Below, one piece after another: positions 8,468-17,463 of a stretch of 64,000 bases of DNA. The stretch covers positions 1,551,001 to 1,615,000 of the forward strand of contig NZ_JBEPOB010000001.1 of assembly GCF_040546595.1 (NCBI RefSeq), written 5' to 3'. Both the position numbers and the translations under genes were made by a program. Position 1 is the stretch's first letter. Every line of letters starts with the position of its first letter. A model generated the notes under the pieces. It searched no databases. It was not told the DNA's origin and saw nothing but the letters and a program-made list of their open reading frames with translations. Source of the stretch: Bosea sp. OAE506. Its GTDB lineage: Bacteria; Pseudomonadota; Alphaproteobacteria; Rhizobiales; Beijerinckiaceae.

Positions 8468-9907
8468 ATGAGGTCGTCCCGTTCTTTGCCCCGGCTCCTT
8501 CAGTCGGCTGCCGGCTGCCTCGCGCTCCTGTTCGTGCTGGCCGGCGCGCCCGCGCAGGCGCAGCAGCCGGGCCCGAGCGGCGGCAACACGCCGGCCGCCG
8601 CTCCGCAGGGCGGCTCGACCCGCGCCATCACCGTCCCTCCGCCGGCCTGGCAGGTTCCGGGCGTCTTCGGACAGCGTCCGTCGCGGACCGTCGTTCCGGC
8701 TGCAGACGAGACCCGCTTCGTACCTGGCGAGATCCTGTTCGAGCTCGCGCCCGACGCGCAGGCCGAGACGGTGCTGCGCCGCTACGGTGCGACGCTGATC
8801 GCGAGCCGGCGCGTCGAGCTCGCGGGCACGACGATCATCCGGGCGCGGCTGGAGGAAGGGCGCGACCTGCGCGCCGTCCTGACCCAGATGGCGAGCGACA
8901 ATGCCATCGCCGGAGCCCAGCCCAACTTCACCTTCGAACTGCAGCAGGACCTCGCCCAGCCGGTCAGCACCACCGCGACCAGCACCCGCTCGGACGTCCC
9001 GACGCTGCGCCTGTCCGATCCGTCGGCGCTGCGGGCGCCGCCGCAGCCGCGGCGCGACCTGCCGGCGCAGTATGTGGTCGACAAGCTCCGGTTGGGAGAG
9101 GTCCACAAGCTCGCGCGCGGAACCGCCGTGCGGATCGCCGTGATCGATTCCGGCGTCGATGTCGGCCATCCGGAGCTGCGGGGCGCCATCCTCGGCGCGT
9201 ATGACGCGCTCGGCGGCCCGTTCGAGGCACATGCCCACGGCACCTCGATGGCGGCGGCGATCGTGGCGCAGGGCCAGCTGCAGGGCGTCGCGCCCGCCGC
9301 GCGGCTGCTGGTCGCCCGCGCCTTTTCCGGACGTGCCGGATCGAGCGGGGCTAACGGGACCAGCCTGCAGATCATGTCGGCGATCGAATGGGCGGTGAAC
9401 CAGGGCGCGCGGGTCGTCAATCTCAGCTTCGCCGGTCCGGAAGACCGGCTCTTGTCGCGTGGCCTCGCCGGGCTTGCGGCCAAGGGCGTCGTCGCGGTCG
9501 CCGCCGTCGGCAATGCCGGGCCGGCCGCAGCCCCGCTCTATCCCGCCGCCGACCCCAATGTGATCGCGGTGACGGCGACCGATGCCGAGGATCGCGTCTT
9601 CGTGCGCGCCAATCGCGGCAGCCACATCGCCGTGGCCGCGCCCGGCGTCGACGTGCTTGCGGCCGAGCCGGAGGGGCGCTACGTCTTCTCCTCGGGGACG
9701 TCGATCGCCGCCGCCCATGTCTCGGGGCTGGTCGCCCTGGTGCTGGAGAAGCGCCCCGAGCTGGATCTGGTAGCGATGCGCCGCCTGCTGACCGAGACAG
9801 CGGTCGATCTCGGATCGCGCGGGCGCGACCCTGTCTACGGCGCTGGCCGCATCGATGCGGCTGCGGCGCTGGCGCGGGTCCAGCCGCTTACGGCGTCACG
9901 CCCCTGA
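8468..9907 (+). CDS. Secreted S8 (subtilisin-like) serine peptidase
   Basis: 479 aa from the ATG at 8468, preceded by GGGAGAG. A signal peptide covers about residues 1-31 (cleavage after AQAQ-type sequence). A Pro-rich linker and a prodomain-like segment (~82-160) precede the catalytic domain (~205-470). The triad is intact: Asp227 in VIDSGVDVGHPELRG, His257 in AHAHGTSMAAAI, Ser412 in SSGTSIAAAHVSG, with oxyanion Asn349 in AVGNAGPA. It lies 72 bp after the anti-sigma gene. It could be a target of the sigma factor or could process envelope signals; both are inferences. Confidence 0.92.
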   Translation: MRSSRSLPRLLQSAAGCLALLFVLAGAPAQAQQPGPSGGNTPAAAPQGGSTRAITVPPPAWQVPGVFGQRPSRTVVPAADETRFVPGEILFELAPDAQAETVLRRYGATLIASRRVELAGTTIIRARLEEGRDLRAVLTQMASDNAIAGAQPNFTFELQQDLAQPVSTTATSTRSDVPTLRLSDPSALRAPPQPRRDLPAQYVVDKLRLGEVHKLARGTAVRIAVIDSGVDVGHPELRGAILGAYDALGGPFEAHAHGTSMAAAIVAQGQLQGVAPAARLLVARAFSGRAGSSGANGTSLQIMSAIEWAVNQGARVVNLSFAGPEDRLLSRGLAGLAAKGVVAVAAVGNAGPAAAPLYPAADPNVIAVTATDAEDRVFVRANRGSHIAVAAPGVDVLAAEPEGRYVFSSGTSIAAAHVSGLVALVLEKRPELDLVAMRRLLTETAVDLGSRGRDPVYGAGRIDAAAALARVQPLTASRP

Positions 9908-10357
9908 CGCCGGAGCGAGGCGCGGCGCGGGCTCGTATTTCTGTTCCAGCCGGTTGGCGTGGCGGTGGAGAAGGCGCCACGCGCCGTCTTCGACGCGGAA
10001 GACATGGGTCACGCGGTTGGTCCAGCGCGTCGGGGTTTCCACCCCCGGGAGCAGCACCTCGAAAACCTCGATGTCGGTGACGAGAGCCAGTTCCGTTCCG
10101 ACGATGGTGGTGACGTTGTCATGGCTGACGGTGCCGCCCCGGAATTGCCGGGCCGCCCAGTCCCAGCGACGCGAGATCGCCTCCCAGCCCTTCTCGTAGC
10201 CGCCCCAGCCATACATGCTGGTGGCGTCGTCGGCATGGGAATAGAGCGCCTTGATCGGCCCGACCTCGCCATTGGCGACATCGGCGAGGGCTTCGCGAAG
10301 CCTGGCCAGCGCCGCCGGAAAACTACTCGTTGCCGCCATCGTCACCGTCCTGTCCAT
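9896..10357 (-). CDS. NTF2/SnoaL-like protein
   Basis: 153 aa starting at ATG 10357, chosen because a strong AGGAGG site lies just upstream; the ATG at 10372 would place that site inside the gene. The sequence shows a single cone-shaped alpha+beta NTF2-like domain: helices in the first 40 residues, then strands such as VSHDNVTTIVGTELALVTDI and a C-terminal WRLLHRHANRLEQKY. Such proteins are small-molecule isomerases, hydrolases or binding modules; substrate unknown. It converges on the subtilase, overlapping it by 12 nt at the 3' ends. Confidence 0.75.
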   Translation of the reverse strand: MDRTVTMAATSSFPAALARLREALADVANGEVGPIKALYSHADDATSMYGWGGYEKGWEAISRRWDWAARQFRGGTVSHDNVTTIVGTELALVTDIEVFEVLLPGVETPTRWTNRVTHVFRVEDGAWRLLHRHANRLEQKYEPAPRLAPASGA

Positions 10358-10479
10358 GCCAGCCTCCTGCATCGCGGGCAGACTAACATGGCGGCGGGAT
10401 GCGGGTTCAAGGCGTCAGCCGCCGTCACAATGCATCGCGCCGCTTGACCTTCGCCGCCGCATCGGACTGATGTCCGCCC

Positions 10480-11634
10480 ATGCCGCGTCCCCGCCTTCTC
10501 TTCGTCGCCACCGAGGACTGGTTCTTCGCCTCGCATTTCATGCCGATGGCACGGGCTGCGCGCGAGCTGGATTTCGATGTCGCGGTGATCGCCCGCGAGC
10601 GCCATCACCGGCGCGTTCTCGAGGCGGCGGGTGTCCGGCTGATCCCGCTCGAGGCCGAGCGCCGCAGCCTGGATCCACGTGCGCTCGTCCGCCAGGTCGT
10701 GGCGCTGCGGCGGCTGATCGAGCGGGAGCGGCCCGATATCCTGCACTGCATCGCGCTGAAGCCGATCGCGCTGGCGGGCCTCGCCGGTCGGCTGGCCGGT
10801 GTGCAGCGGCGGGTCTATGCACTCACCGGGCTCGGCTTCCTCGGCGCGAGCCAGGGGCTGGCGGCAGGAGCAGCGCGGATGGCCGCGATCGGCTGGCTGC
10901 GCGGTGCGATCGACGGTCCGCAGGTGCGGTTCCTGTTCGAAAATCCCGACGATCCAGTCACGCTGGGGCTCGATCCGCAGGATCGGGGCAAGGTTGTCAT
11001 CGTCGGCGGGGCGGGGGTCGATCCGCTGATCCTGATGCCGGAGCCGATGCCGCCGGCGCCGCCGCTCAAGGTCGCGCTGGTGGCGCGGCTGCTCTGGTCC
11101 AAGGGGGTCGATCTGGCGGTCGAGGCCGTGCGGCTGGCGCGGGCCGAAGGTGCACGCGTCGAGCTCACGCTGCACGGCGCGCCCGACCCTTCCAACCCCA
11201 AGGCGATCCCGGAAGATACGCTCAAGCAGTGGGCGTCGCGCCCCGGAATCGACTGGGCGGGCCCCACCCGCGATATCGAGGGTGTCTGGCGGCGTCACCA
11301 TCTCTGCATTCTGCCCTCGCGCGGCGGCGAGGGGCTGCCGCGCACGATCCTGGAGGCCGCCGCCTGTGGCCGGCCGATCCTGACGACGGATGTGCCGGGC
11401 TGCCGCAGTTTCGTCCGCGACGGGCAGGACGGGATGGTGGTGCCGCCGGACGACGCCGCGGCACTGGCGCGGGCGCTGGTCGTCTTCGCCCGTGCGCCGG
11501 CGCTGGCTGAGCGCATGGGGGCGAGCGCCCGTGCGCGGCTGATCGATGGGCATACCGAGCGCGACGTCATGAACGCGGTCAAGGCGCTCTATCGCGGGCT
11601 GCTCTCGCGGCCGACGACGGACATCGCCGCGTGA
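10480..11634 (+). CDS. Glycosyltransferase family 4 protein
   Basis: 384 aa with two Rossmann halves of GT-B fold. The N-terminal half opens PRPRLLFVATEDWFFASHFM and includes a ADIL-type segment (ERERPDILHCIALKPIAL); the donor-binding half carries KVALVARLLWSKGVDLAVEA and the E-x7-E motif in GGEGLPRTILEAAACGRPIL. Likely transfers a sugar from a nucleotide donor to a lipid or saccharide in the cytoplasm. Acceptor unknown. It overlaps the next methyltransferase by 4 nt (GTGA), so they are coupled, but no polysaccharide cluster surrounds it. Confidence 0.88.
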   Translation: MPRPRLLFVATEDWFFASHFMPMARAARELDFDVAVIARERHHRRVLEAAGVRLIPLEAERRSLDPRALVRQVVALRRLIERERPDILHCIALKPIALAGLAGRLAGVQRRVYALTGLGFLGASQGLAAGAARMAAIGWLRGAIDGPQVRFLFENPDDPVTLGLDPQDRGKVVIVGGAGVDPLILMPEPMPPAPPLKVALVARLLWSKGVDLAVEAVRLARAEGARVELTLHGAPDPSNPKAIPEDTLKQWASRPGIDWAGPTRDIEGVWRRHHLCILPSRGGEGLPRTILEAAACGRPILTTDVPGCRSFVRDGQDGMVVPPDDAAALARALVVFARAPALAERMGASARARLIDGHTERDVMNAVKALYRGLLSRPTTDIAA

Positions 11635-12287
11635 GCGCGCCCGGGCTCGACCGGCGCGCCTTCATCCGCGAGCATACCCGGCTGCTGCCGGTGCCGCATG
11701 CGCCCGAGATCGCGATCCATGTCGCCGAGGAGGCGACGGAGCTCTGGCAGAAGACCGAGGACGAGCTCGCGATGATCGGGCTTCCGCCGCCCTTCTGGGC
11801 CTTCGCCTGGGCGGGCGGGCAGGCGCTGGCGCGCTATCTCCTCGACGATCGCGCCATCGCGCGCGGCCGGCGGGTGCTGGATTTCGCCAGCGGCTCGGGC
11901 CTCGTCGCAATCGCGGCGGCGCGCTGCGGGGCGGCGAGCGTGGAAGCCTGCGACATCGACGCCTTCGCGGCGGAGGCGATGGCGCTCAATGCCGCCGCCA
12001 ATGGCGTCTCGCTGGCGATCCGGCTCGAGGATCTGGTCGGGCGCGACGAGGGCTGGGACCTCGTCTGCGCCGGTGACGTCTGCTACGAGCGCGCCATGGC
12101 CGACCGCGTCGTCGCCTGGCTGGGGAGCCTCTCCGCACGCGGGGCGCGCGTGCTGATCGGGGACCCCGGCCGCAGCTACCTGCCGAAGGAGCGGCTCGAG
12201 GCGCTGGCGAGCTATGCCGTGCCGGTGACGCGAACCCTCGAGGATGCCGACATCAAGCACAGCACCGTCTGGCGGTTGACGAGCTAG
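11631..12287 (+). CDS. SAM-dependent methyltransferase, METTL20/ETFB-type
   Basis: 218 aa from a GTG overlapping the glycosyltransferase stop. The class I SAM motif is VLDFASGSGLVAIAAARCGA (residues ~81-100) followed by the acidic post-I EACDID. The front part ELWQKTEDELAMIGLPPPFW and PFWAFAWAGGQALARY match the family that includes electron-transfer-flavoprotein beta-subunit lysine methyltransferase and nicotinamide N-methyltransferase-like proteins. Probable role: protein lysine methylation, possibly of EtfB; this is family-based. No direct link to the neighbouring glycosyltransferase is apparent. Confidence 0.82.
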   Translation: MSAPGLDRRAFIREHTRLLPVPHAPEIAIHVAEEATELWQKTEDELAMIGLPPPFWAFAWAGGQALARYLLDDRAIARGRRVLDFASGSGLVAIAAARCGAASVEACDIDAFAAEAMALNAAANGVSLAIRLEDLVGRDEGWDLVCAGDVCYERAMADRVVAWLGSLSARGARVLIGDPGRSYLPKERLEALASYAVPVTRTLEDADIKHSTVWRLTS

Positions 12288-12314
12288 GCCGGCGAAGCAG
12301 CGCCGGCCGCTCGT

Positions 12315-13832
12315 TCAGGCGGCCTTGCGCCGCTGCTGAGGCATGACCGCGATCCGGCCGTCCTGCGAGGTGCGGAAGGTCGCGATCAGCCGGTTGAGCT
12401 GCTCGATCTGGTCGAGCAGCGTCTTCGACGAGGCGGCGCTTTGCTCGGCGAGCGCGGCGTTCTGCTGGGTGATCTCGTCCATATGGCTGATGGTCTGGCT
12501 CATCTCGTCGATGCCGTTGGCCTGTTCGCCGGACGCGCTGGCGATCTCCTCCACGGTGGAGGACACCGCGGCTGCGGCCTCGACGATCTGGTCCAGCGTG
12601 CCTCCGGCGAGGCGCACCAGCTTGACGCCCTCCGTCACCTCGGCGTCCGAGGAGGCGATCAGGCCCGTGATGTCCTTCGCGGCGTCGGAGGAGCGCTGGG
12701 CGAGCGCCCGGACCTCCGCCGCGACGACGGCAAAGCCGCGACCCGCATCGCCGGCGCGGGCGGCCTCGACCGCTGCGTTCAGCGCCAGCAGATTGGTCTG
12801 GAAGGCGATGCCATCGATGACGCTGGTGATCTCGGAGATCTTCTTCGAGGCATCCTCGATGCGCGACATGGCGTCGGTGGCGTTCTTGACGATGTCGCCG
12901 CCGGTACGGGCGATCTTGGTGGCGTCGTCGGCGAGGGCGACCGAGCGCCGCGAGGCCTGGGCCGAAGTCTTCACCGAGGCGGCGAGTTCCTCGGTGGTGG
13001 CGGCGCTTTCTTCCAGCGCCGAGGCCTGCTGCTCGGTCCGCATCGACAGGTCCGAGGCGCCCGAATTGATCTCCTGCGAGGAGGCGGCGATGGCGGCCGA
13101 ATTGGTCTTGATCGTCGCGACCATCTGTTCGAGACGGCCCACGGCCTCGTTGAAGTTGTCGCGGATCGCGCCGTATTCCGGCGGAATGTCCTGCCCGATG
13201 CGGAAGGTCAGGTCGCCATTGGCCAGGGCGGCCATTGCCTGGCTGACGGAGTCGACCGCCTTCTCGCGCTCAGCTGCCAGCGCGCGCTCGGCGGCCTTGG
13301 CCTGCTCCTCGACCCTGAGGCGGGCGGCTTCGGAGGCCTCCAGATAGACGGAGATGGCGTAGTCCATGTCGAGCAGGGCGGCCTTGACCAGCGCGCTGAT
13401 TTCCGCAGCGCGGTCGGAGGCGCCTGCGACCCTGCCGCCGAAGCGGCTTTTCGGCCAGCGGGCGATCAGGACGTCGGTGATGATCTTCTCGAGGATCAAG
13501 GCATAGCCACCGATGTACCAGCGCGGCTCCAGCCCGATCCGGGCATGGATCTCGCCGACCTTGGTGACCGCGGCGACGTAGTTCTGGTCGAACTCGCCCT
13601 TGGCGATCCGGTCCCAATGCGAGGTCTGGCGCTGCTGGGCGCCGTCGATCTGCTTCTCGCTGGAGAAGAACCGCTGGGTCTCCGGGTAGCTGCGAAGCTG
13701 CTTGTAGAAGGTGTCCAATGCGCCCGGCAGGGCAGCGACGATATCGTCGTGCATGCCCTTGATCTTGTCGCGGCCGCGGCCGTCGAGCTGCATGAAGGAG
13801 AGGCGACTGGTGAGGGGATCCGTAGACGACAT
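12315..13832 (-). CDS. Globin-coupled methyl-accepting chemotaxis protein (aerotaxis-type)
   Basis: 505 aa; start set at ATG 13832 ([13 protein letters not shown]), with GGAG upstream. Residues ~1-165 are a protoglobin sensor with the proximal heme histidine about His96 in [23 protein letters not shown]-like segment (~205-255) leads to the MCP signalling domain with the kinase-binding tip [20 protein letters not shown]. No transmembrane helix is present, so the receptor is cytoplasmic. It probably senses oxygen and drives CheA; no che genes are nearby. A 7-2-7 inverted repeat lies 54 bp upstream. Confidence 0.93.
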   Translation of the reverse strand: MSSTDPLTSRLSFMQLDGRGRDKIKGMHDDIVAALPGALDTFYKQLRSYPETQRFFSSEKQIDGAQQRQTSHWDRIAKGEFDQNYVAAVTKVGEIHARIGLEPRWYIGGYALILEKIITDVLIARWPKSRFGGRVAGASDRAAEISALVKAALLDMDYAISVYLEASEAARLRVEEQAKAAERALAAEREKAVDSVSQAMAALANGDLTFRIGQDIPPEYGAIRDNFNEAVGRLEQMVATIKTNSAAIAASSQEINSGASDLSMRTEQQASALEESAATTEELAASVKTSAQASRRSVALADDATKIARTGGDIVKNATDAMSRIEDASKKISEITSVIDGIAFQTNLLALNAAVEAARAGDAGRGFAVVAAEVRALAQRSSDAAKDITGLIASSDAEVTEGVKLVRLAGGTLDQIVEAAAAVSSTVEEIASASGEQANGIDEMSQTISHMDEITQQNAALAEQSAASSKTLLDQIEQLNRLIATFRTSQDGRIAVMPQQRRKAA

Positions 13833-13885
13833 CGGGAGGCTCCTGGCCCGTAACACCACCTGAGGGTGCAATGACGATGGAGCGC

Positions 13886-13901
13886 TTCGTTAGTTAACGA
13901 A
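13886..13901. repeat. Inverted repeat upstream of the globin-MCP gene
   Basis: TTCGTTA-GT-TAACGAA, a perfect 7-bp palindrome with 2-nt centre, in an AT-richer gap (13833-13959). It could be an operator of the chemoreceptor gene; no regulator is assigned. The rest of the gap shows nothing clear. Confidence 0.4.
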
Positions 13902-13959
13902 CGTTCAATGCACAGACATTTTGTGTGGAAATTTCTCCATCAGGTTGCATTTCTCTACG

Positions 13960-14613
13960 TCATTCGTCTAATGACCAGGCAGTTTTGGCCCTCTCCGCTT
14001 CGTAGCGGTCGAGAAAAGCGTCCACCGAGAGGGCGCGGAAATCGGCAAGTGCCTCGCGAAGGCACAGATGGTCCCAGTCCCACCAAGCCAGCTTCGTCAA
14101 CCGCTCTGACGCCTCTTCGTGGAAGCGGCGGCGGATCACTCTGGCCGGATTTCCGGCGACGATGGTGTAGGGCGCGACGTCCTTGGTGACGACCGCTCCT
14201 CCCGCCACGACGGCGCCTGTCCCGATGCTGCGGCCGGGCAGGATGATGGCGCCATGGCCGATCCAGACATCGTGGCCGATCGTCACCGGCGTCGAGCGGC
14301 GCCAGTCGAAGAAGGCGGCGTCGTCCTGCGCATCCTCGAAATAGGCGCTGGCGCGATAAGTGAAATGCGACTGGCTGGCGCGCTGCATCGGATGGTTGCC
14401 GGGGTTGATCCGGGTCATCGCTGCGATCGAGCAGAACTTGCCGATGGTCGTGTAGATGATATTGGAATCGTTCACGACATAGGAGTAGTCGCCCATCGTC
14501 GACTCGACGAAGGAGGTCCGCGCGCCGATCTCGGTGTAGCGCCCCAGCGTCGCCTCCCGGACGACCGCCGTCTCATGGATAACCGGTTCGAGCCCGAGCT
14601 TCCTGGCGGCCAT
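13960..14613 (-). CDS. Phosphonate-cluster hexapeptide-repeat transferase
   Basis: 217 aa with left-handed beta-helix hexapeptide repeats through most of the protein ([57 protein letters not shown]). It matches the acetyltransferase-like family found at the end of alphaproteobacterial phn operons. The likely reaction is acyl transfer to an amino group, perhaps of an aminophosphonate, but the substrate is not known. It follows the DUF1045 gene by 38 bp and is the last gene of the phnG-to-here unit. Confidence 0.85.
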   Translation of the reverse strand: MAARKLGLEPVIHETAVVREATLGRYTEIGARTSFVESTMGDYSYVVNDSNIIYTTIGKFCSIAAMTRINPGNHPMQRASQSHFTYRASAYFEDAQDDAAFFDWRRSTPVTIGHDVWIGHGAIILPGRSIGTGAVVAGGAVVTKDVAPYTIVAGNPARVIRRRFHEEASERLTKLAWWDWDHLCLREALADFRALSVDAFLDRYEAERAKTAWSLDE

Positions 14614-14651
14614 AGAGGTTCTCCGTCCTGGGGGGATCGCCGGCCTGGGCG

Positions 14652-15351
14652 TCAGCGGCCGAGCGGGAAGGCGTCGATGATGCGGAAGCGGCCGGCCCGT
14701 TCGTCCTGCCGGAACAGCACGAGACGGTCGATCGCGACGGGGCCTGCGGGAACGGCGCGCGCATAGGCCTCGGCCAAGGCCGCCGCGACGGCGGGTGCCT
14801 CCTCCGGCGGGAGCGCCCCGGTCAGCGTCATGTGGAAGCGGAAGGCGTCACCGACATAAGGGTAGCCATAGGCGTCGAGGTGGGCCCGCTCGGCCGGTGT
14901 CAGCGGGCTGGCGAGGCGCCGTGCCCGATCGGCCTGTCCTAGCGCTGCGCGAAACGGCTCGAAGGCCTGGACGATGCCGAAGGCCAGCGCCTGCAGCGCC
15001 GGGGCTCGGCTCGCTCGGCGTCAGCGCGACGAAGCGGCCGAGCGAGGTGACTTTGAGGCCGGCCAGAGGCACCGCCGTGCAGCCGAGGGCGATCTGCCGG
15101 GCGAAGGCCCGCAATTCACCCTCGTTGCGACCGCCGGCCAGCTCGAAGGGCGCCTTCAGCGTCGCGTGGAAGCCGTAGCGGCGCGGTTCGGCAGTGAGTT
15201 CAGGCCAGAGCTGCGGGTCGCAGCCGTGCGGGACGGAAAAAGCCATCTCCTCGCCCGAGAAGGCGTCATAGCCCAGCGTCCCGCAGCCGAAGCGCCAGAG
15301 CGCGCTGTCGACTGCTGGCGCATAATAGAGAGCGTAGCGCGGGCCGCTCAA
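14652..15351 (-). pseudogene. DUF1045 phosphonate-operon 2H phosphoesterase, frame broken by one extra base
   Basis: From ATG 15351 the reading frame matches the family up to Pro117, then shifts at a four-G run on the plus strand (15001-15004) and ends out of frame at 14848. Removing one G restores a 232-aa protein to the TGA at 14652 with conserved text such as [18 protein letters not shown]. Both HxT motifs of the 2H phosphoesterase fold are then present: HAT at ~62 and HMT at ~173. The family occurs only in C-P lyase operons and may act on cyclic phosphates. The indel may be a true mutation or a sequencing error. The start overlaps phnM by 4 nt. Confidence 0.85.
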
Positions 15352-16487
15352 AACGCGCGCTCGCCCTTCGACCAGACGGCCGCGATCACGGGGGTCGGTC
15401 CCAGCGCCTTGAAGCGGACGAGATCGGCCCGCAGCCCGGTCTTGAGATGGCCGCGGTCGCGCAGGCCGAGGATGTCGGCAACCTTCCAGGTGACCATGCC
15501 CATGGCGTCGGGCAAGCCGAGCCCATGGTCGTTGTGGAGCTTGAGCACGGCCTGGAGCAGGCTGGCGGGCACATAGTCGGAGGAGAGGCCGTCGAGCAGC
15601 CCCTTCTCGGCCAGTTCGGAGACCGAGACTCCGCCGGAATGGGAGCCGCCGCGCACGACATTGGGCGCGCCGGCAATCGTGGCGAGCCCACGCTGCTTGG
15701 CGGCCGCGGCCGCCTCGACCGTGGTCGGGAATTCGGAAATCACGGCGCCTGAAGCGAGGCCCTCCTCGACATGCTCGACCGTGGTGTCGTCATGGGTGGC
15801 GATCGGGATGCCGCGGGCGCTGAACAGCGCGACCACCGCCTGCCAGTTGCTGGAGACATTGGCGGCGCCCTCCTGCTGGCGGGTGGCGACGTCCTCCTCG
15901 AATTCGGCCTCGGTCTTGCCGTTGCCGATCGCGTAGGTCCGCAGGTGCTCGATGTTGCGCCATTGGCGCTGGCCCGGCGTGTGGTCCATCAGCGAGACGA
16001 GCTGCACCAGCGCGTCGTCCTGATAGGGCTCGATGTCCCTGAGCAGGTCGGGGCTCGTCAGCTCGCAGCGCATGTGGATGCGGTGGTCGATGCGGAAGAC
16101 GCCTTCCGCCTGGCCCTGGGCGAGCGAGGCCATCACATCGGCGAAGATGTCCTTCCGGTAGTCTTTGGCGGAGAAGGGCGTGCCGGCGCAGATCGCGTCA
16201 TAGACCGTGGTCACGCCGGCCGCCGCCATCTGCGCGTCATGAACCAGCGCGGCGGCGAGCCCGTTCGGCCAGAAGACCTTGGGCCGCGGCATGAAGTGCT
16301 TTTCCATGTTGTCGGTGTGCATCTCGACGAGGCCGGGCGCGACATAGTCGCCGCCCGCGTCGACGGCGCCCGGCAGCGAGGAGAGCCCCTGGTCGACGGC
16401 CGTGATGACGCCGTTCTCGAAGGCGATCGTGCCCGTGACGATTTCGTCCTCGAGGATCAGGCGGGCATTGGTCAGAACGGTCTGCAT
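15348..16487 (-). CDS. phnM: Alpha-D-ribose 1-methylphosphonate 5-triphosphate diphosphatase PhnM
   Basis: 379 aa amidohydrolase-fold enzyme. It removes pyrophosphate from the PhnI product to give ribose 1-alkylphosphonate 5-phosphate, the PhnJ substrate. Metal-site signatures are GLVEMHTDNMEKHF (HxD, about residues 56-60), a central HDDTT motif (GIPIATHDDTTVEHVEEGLA split) and a C-terminal SSDYVPASLL. ATG overlaps the phnL stop (TGATG), and its own stop overlaps the DUF1045 start. The location and all signatures fit the C-P lyase pathway. Confidence 0.95.
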   Translation of the reverse strand: MQTVLTNARLILEDEIVTGTIAFENGVITAVDQGLSSLPGAVDAGGDYVAPGLVEMHTDNMEKHFMPRPKVFWPNGLAAALVHDAQMAAAGVTTVYDAICAGTPFSAKDYRKDIFADVMASLAQGQAEGVFRIDHRIHMRCELTSPDLLRDIEPYQDDALVQLVSLMDHTPGQRQWRNIEHLRTYAIGNGKTEAEFEEDVATRQQEGAANVSSNWQAVVALFSARGIPIATHDDTTVEHVEEGLASGAVISEFPTTVEAAAAAKQRGLATIAGAPNVVRGGSHSGGVSVSELAEKGLLDGLSSDYVPASLLQAVLKLHNDHGLGLPDAMGMVTWKVADILGLRDRGHLKTGLRADLVRFKALGPTPVIAAVWSKGERAF

Positions 16488-17215
16488 CAGGCGGCCTTCC
16501 GGAAAGCGGTGATGTCGAGATAGCGGGTCGCGACCTTCTCGCGCACGGCCTCGTCGTGGAAAATCCCGACGATGGCGGAGCCCTTAGCACGGGCTTCCGC
16601 GATCAGTTCGACCACGACGTCGCGGTTGGCGGCGTCGAGCGAGGCGGTCGGCTCGTCGATCAGCATGATGGCGGAGGGATCGACGAAGGAGCGGGCGATG
16701 TTGACGCGCTGCTGCTCGCCGCCGGAGAAGGTCGCCGGCGCGAGGGTCCACAGGCGCTCGGGCAGGTTGAGCCGGGCGAGCATCGCCTTCGCCCGTTCGC
16801 TTGCCTGATCGGGCGACACGCCGCGCGCCAGAAGCGGGTCGCGCACGATGTCGAGCGCGCTGACGCGCGGGATCACCCGCAGGAACTGCGAGACGAAGCC
16901 GAGCGTGCGGCGGCGGATGTCCAGCACCGTCCGCGGAACGGCGGTCACGATGTCGACGGGCCGGCCGGCATGGGTGATGTGGATATGGCCCGCGCTCGGC
17001 AGGTAGTTGCCGTAGAGGATGCGCAGCAGGCTCGACTTGCCGGCGCCGGACGCGCCCGCGAGGACAAGCGCCTCGCCGGCCTCGACGCTGAAATTGACGT
17101 CGTCGAAGACGGGCAGACGGACGCCGCCCTGGTTGTGCAGGGTGAAGGCCTTGGTGACGTTCTCGACGCGAATCATCGTGGTCATGGATTGCGCGGTTTT
17201 GGATTGCGAGGTCAT
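16487..17215 (-). CDS. phnL: C-P lyase system ATP-binding subunit PhnL
   Basis: 242 aa ABC-type ATPase without a cognate permease. Walker A is [11 protein letters not shown] (near residue 55), signature [15 protein letters not shown] and Walker [13 protein letters not shown]. PhnL stacks with PhnK on the PhnGHIJ core in known systems. The start at 17215 ([13 protein letters not shown]) forms an ATGA overlap with the preceding 83-codon ORF; a nearer family-like start is the ATG ten residues in. Stop shares a base with phnM ATG. Confidence 0.94.
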   Translation of the reverse strand: MTSQSKTAQSMTTMIRVENVTKAFTLHNQGGVRLPVFDDVNFSVEAGEALVLAGASGAGKSSLLRILYGNYLPSAGHIHITHAGRPVDIVTAVPRTVLDIRRRTLGFVSQFLRVIPRVSALDIVRDPLLARGVSPDQASERAKAMLARLNLPERLWTLAPATFSGGEQQRVNIARSFVDPSAIMLIDEPTASLDAANRDVVVELIAEARAKGSAIVGIFHDEAVREKVATRYLDITAFRKAA

Positions 17216-17463
17216 GCGGTCAGTGCCTTGAGCGGACGGGGTGACGCCAATGTGACGAGGGGCGGCGCCGGAGCGTGGTCCAGGACGGCGGGCGGGGGCA
17301 GCGGCTTCGGGGGAAGAGGCGAAGCGGCTGGAGGAACGGCGCGTCCCAGCGTGCTGCGCTCGATGTCCAGCCCCGTTGGCTGCGGGTCTGCTTCGCCCGT
17401 GCCCGATTGCGGCCCGGGGACCGAGGAAAAACCGGACCATTGGGGCTGGACGAAGCCGCTCAT
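17212..17463 (-). CDS. Small Pro-rich protein between phnK and phnL (83 aa, unrecognised)
   Basis: The ATG at 17463 overlaps the phnK TGA (ATGA) and the stop at 17212 overlaps the phnL ATG (ATGA), the same 4-nt coupling used by genuine neighbours here. The product starts [20 protein letters not shown]; the second half is Pro/Ala/Leu-rich with runs such as [13 protein letters not shown]. No signal peptide, membrane helix, cysteine or known motif is visible; it may be disordered. About three quarters of third codon positions are G or C, a little lower than flanking genes. Without it phnK and phnL would be 244 bp apart in an otherwise overlapping operon. It may be a linker or assembly factor for the PhnK/PhnL ATPases, but this is speculation. 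Confidence 0.55.
   Translation of the reverse strand: MSGFVQPQWSGFSSVPGPQSGTGEADPQPTGLDIERSTLGRAVPPAASPLPPKPLPPPAVLDHAPAPPLVTLASPRPLKALTA

Noticed and set aside
7712..9718. 668-codon minus-strand frame opposite the anti-sigma and subtilase genes
   Set aside because: No recognisable domain and covers two well-supported genes.
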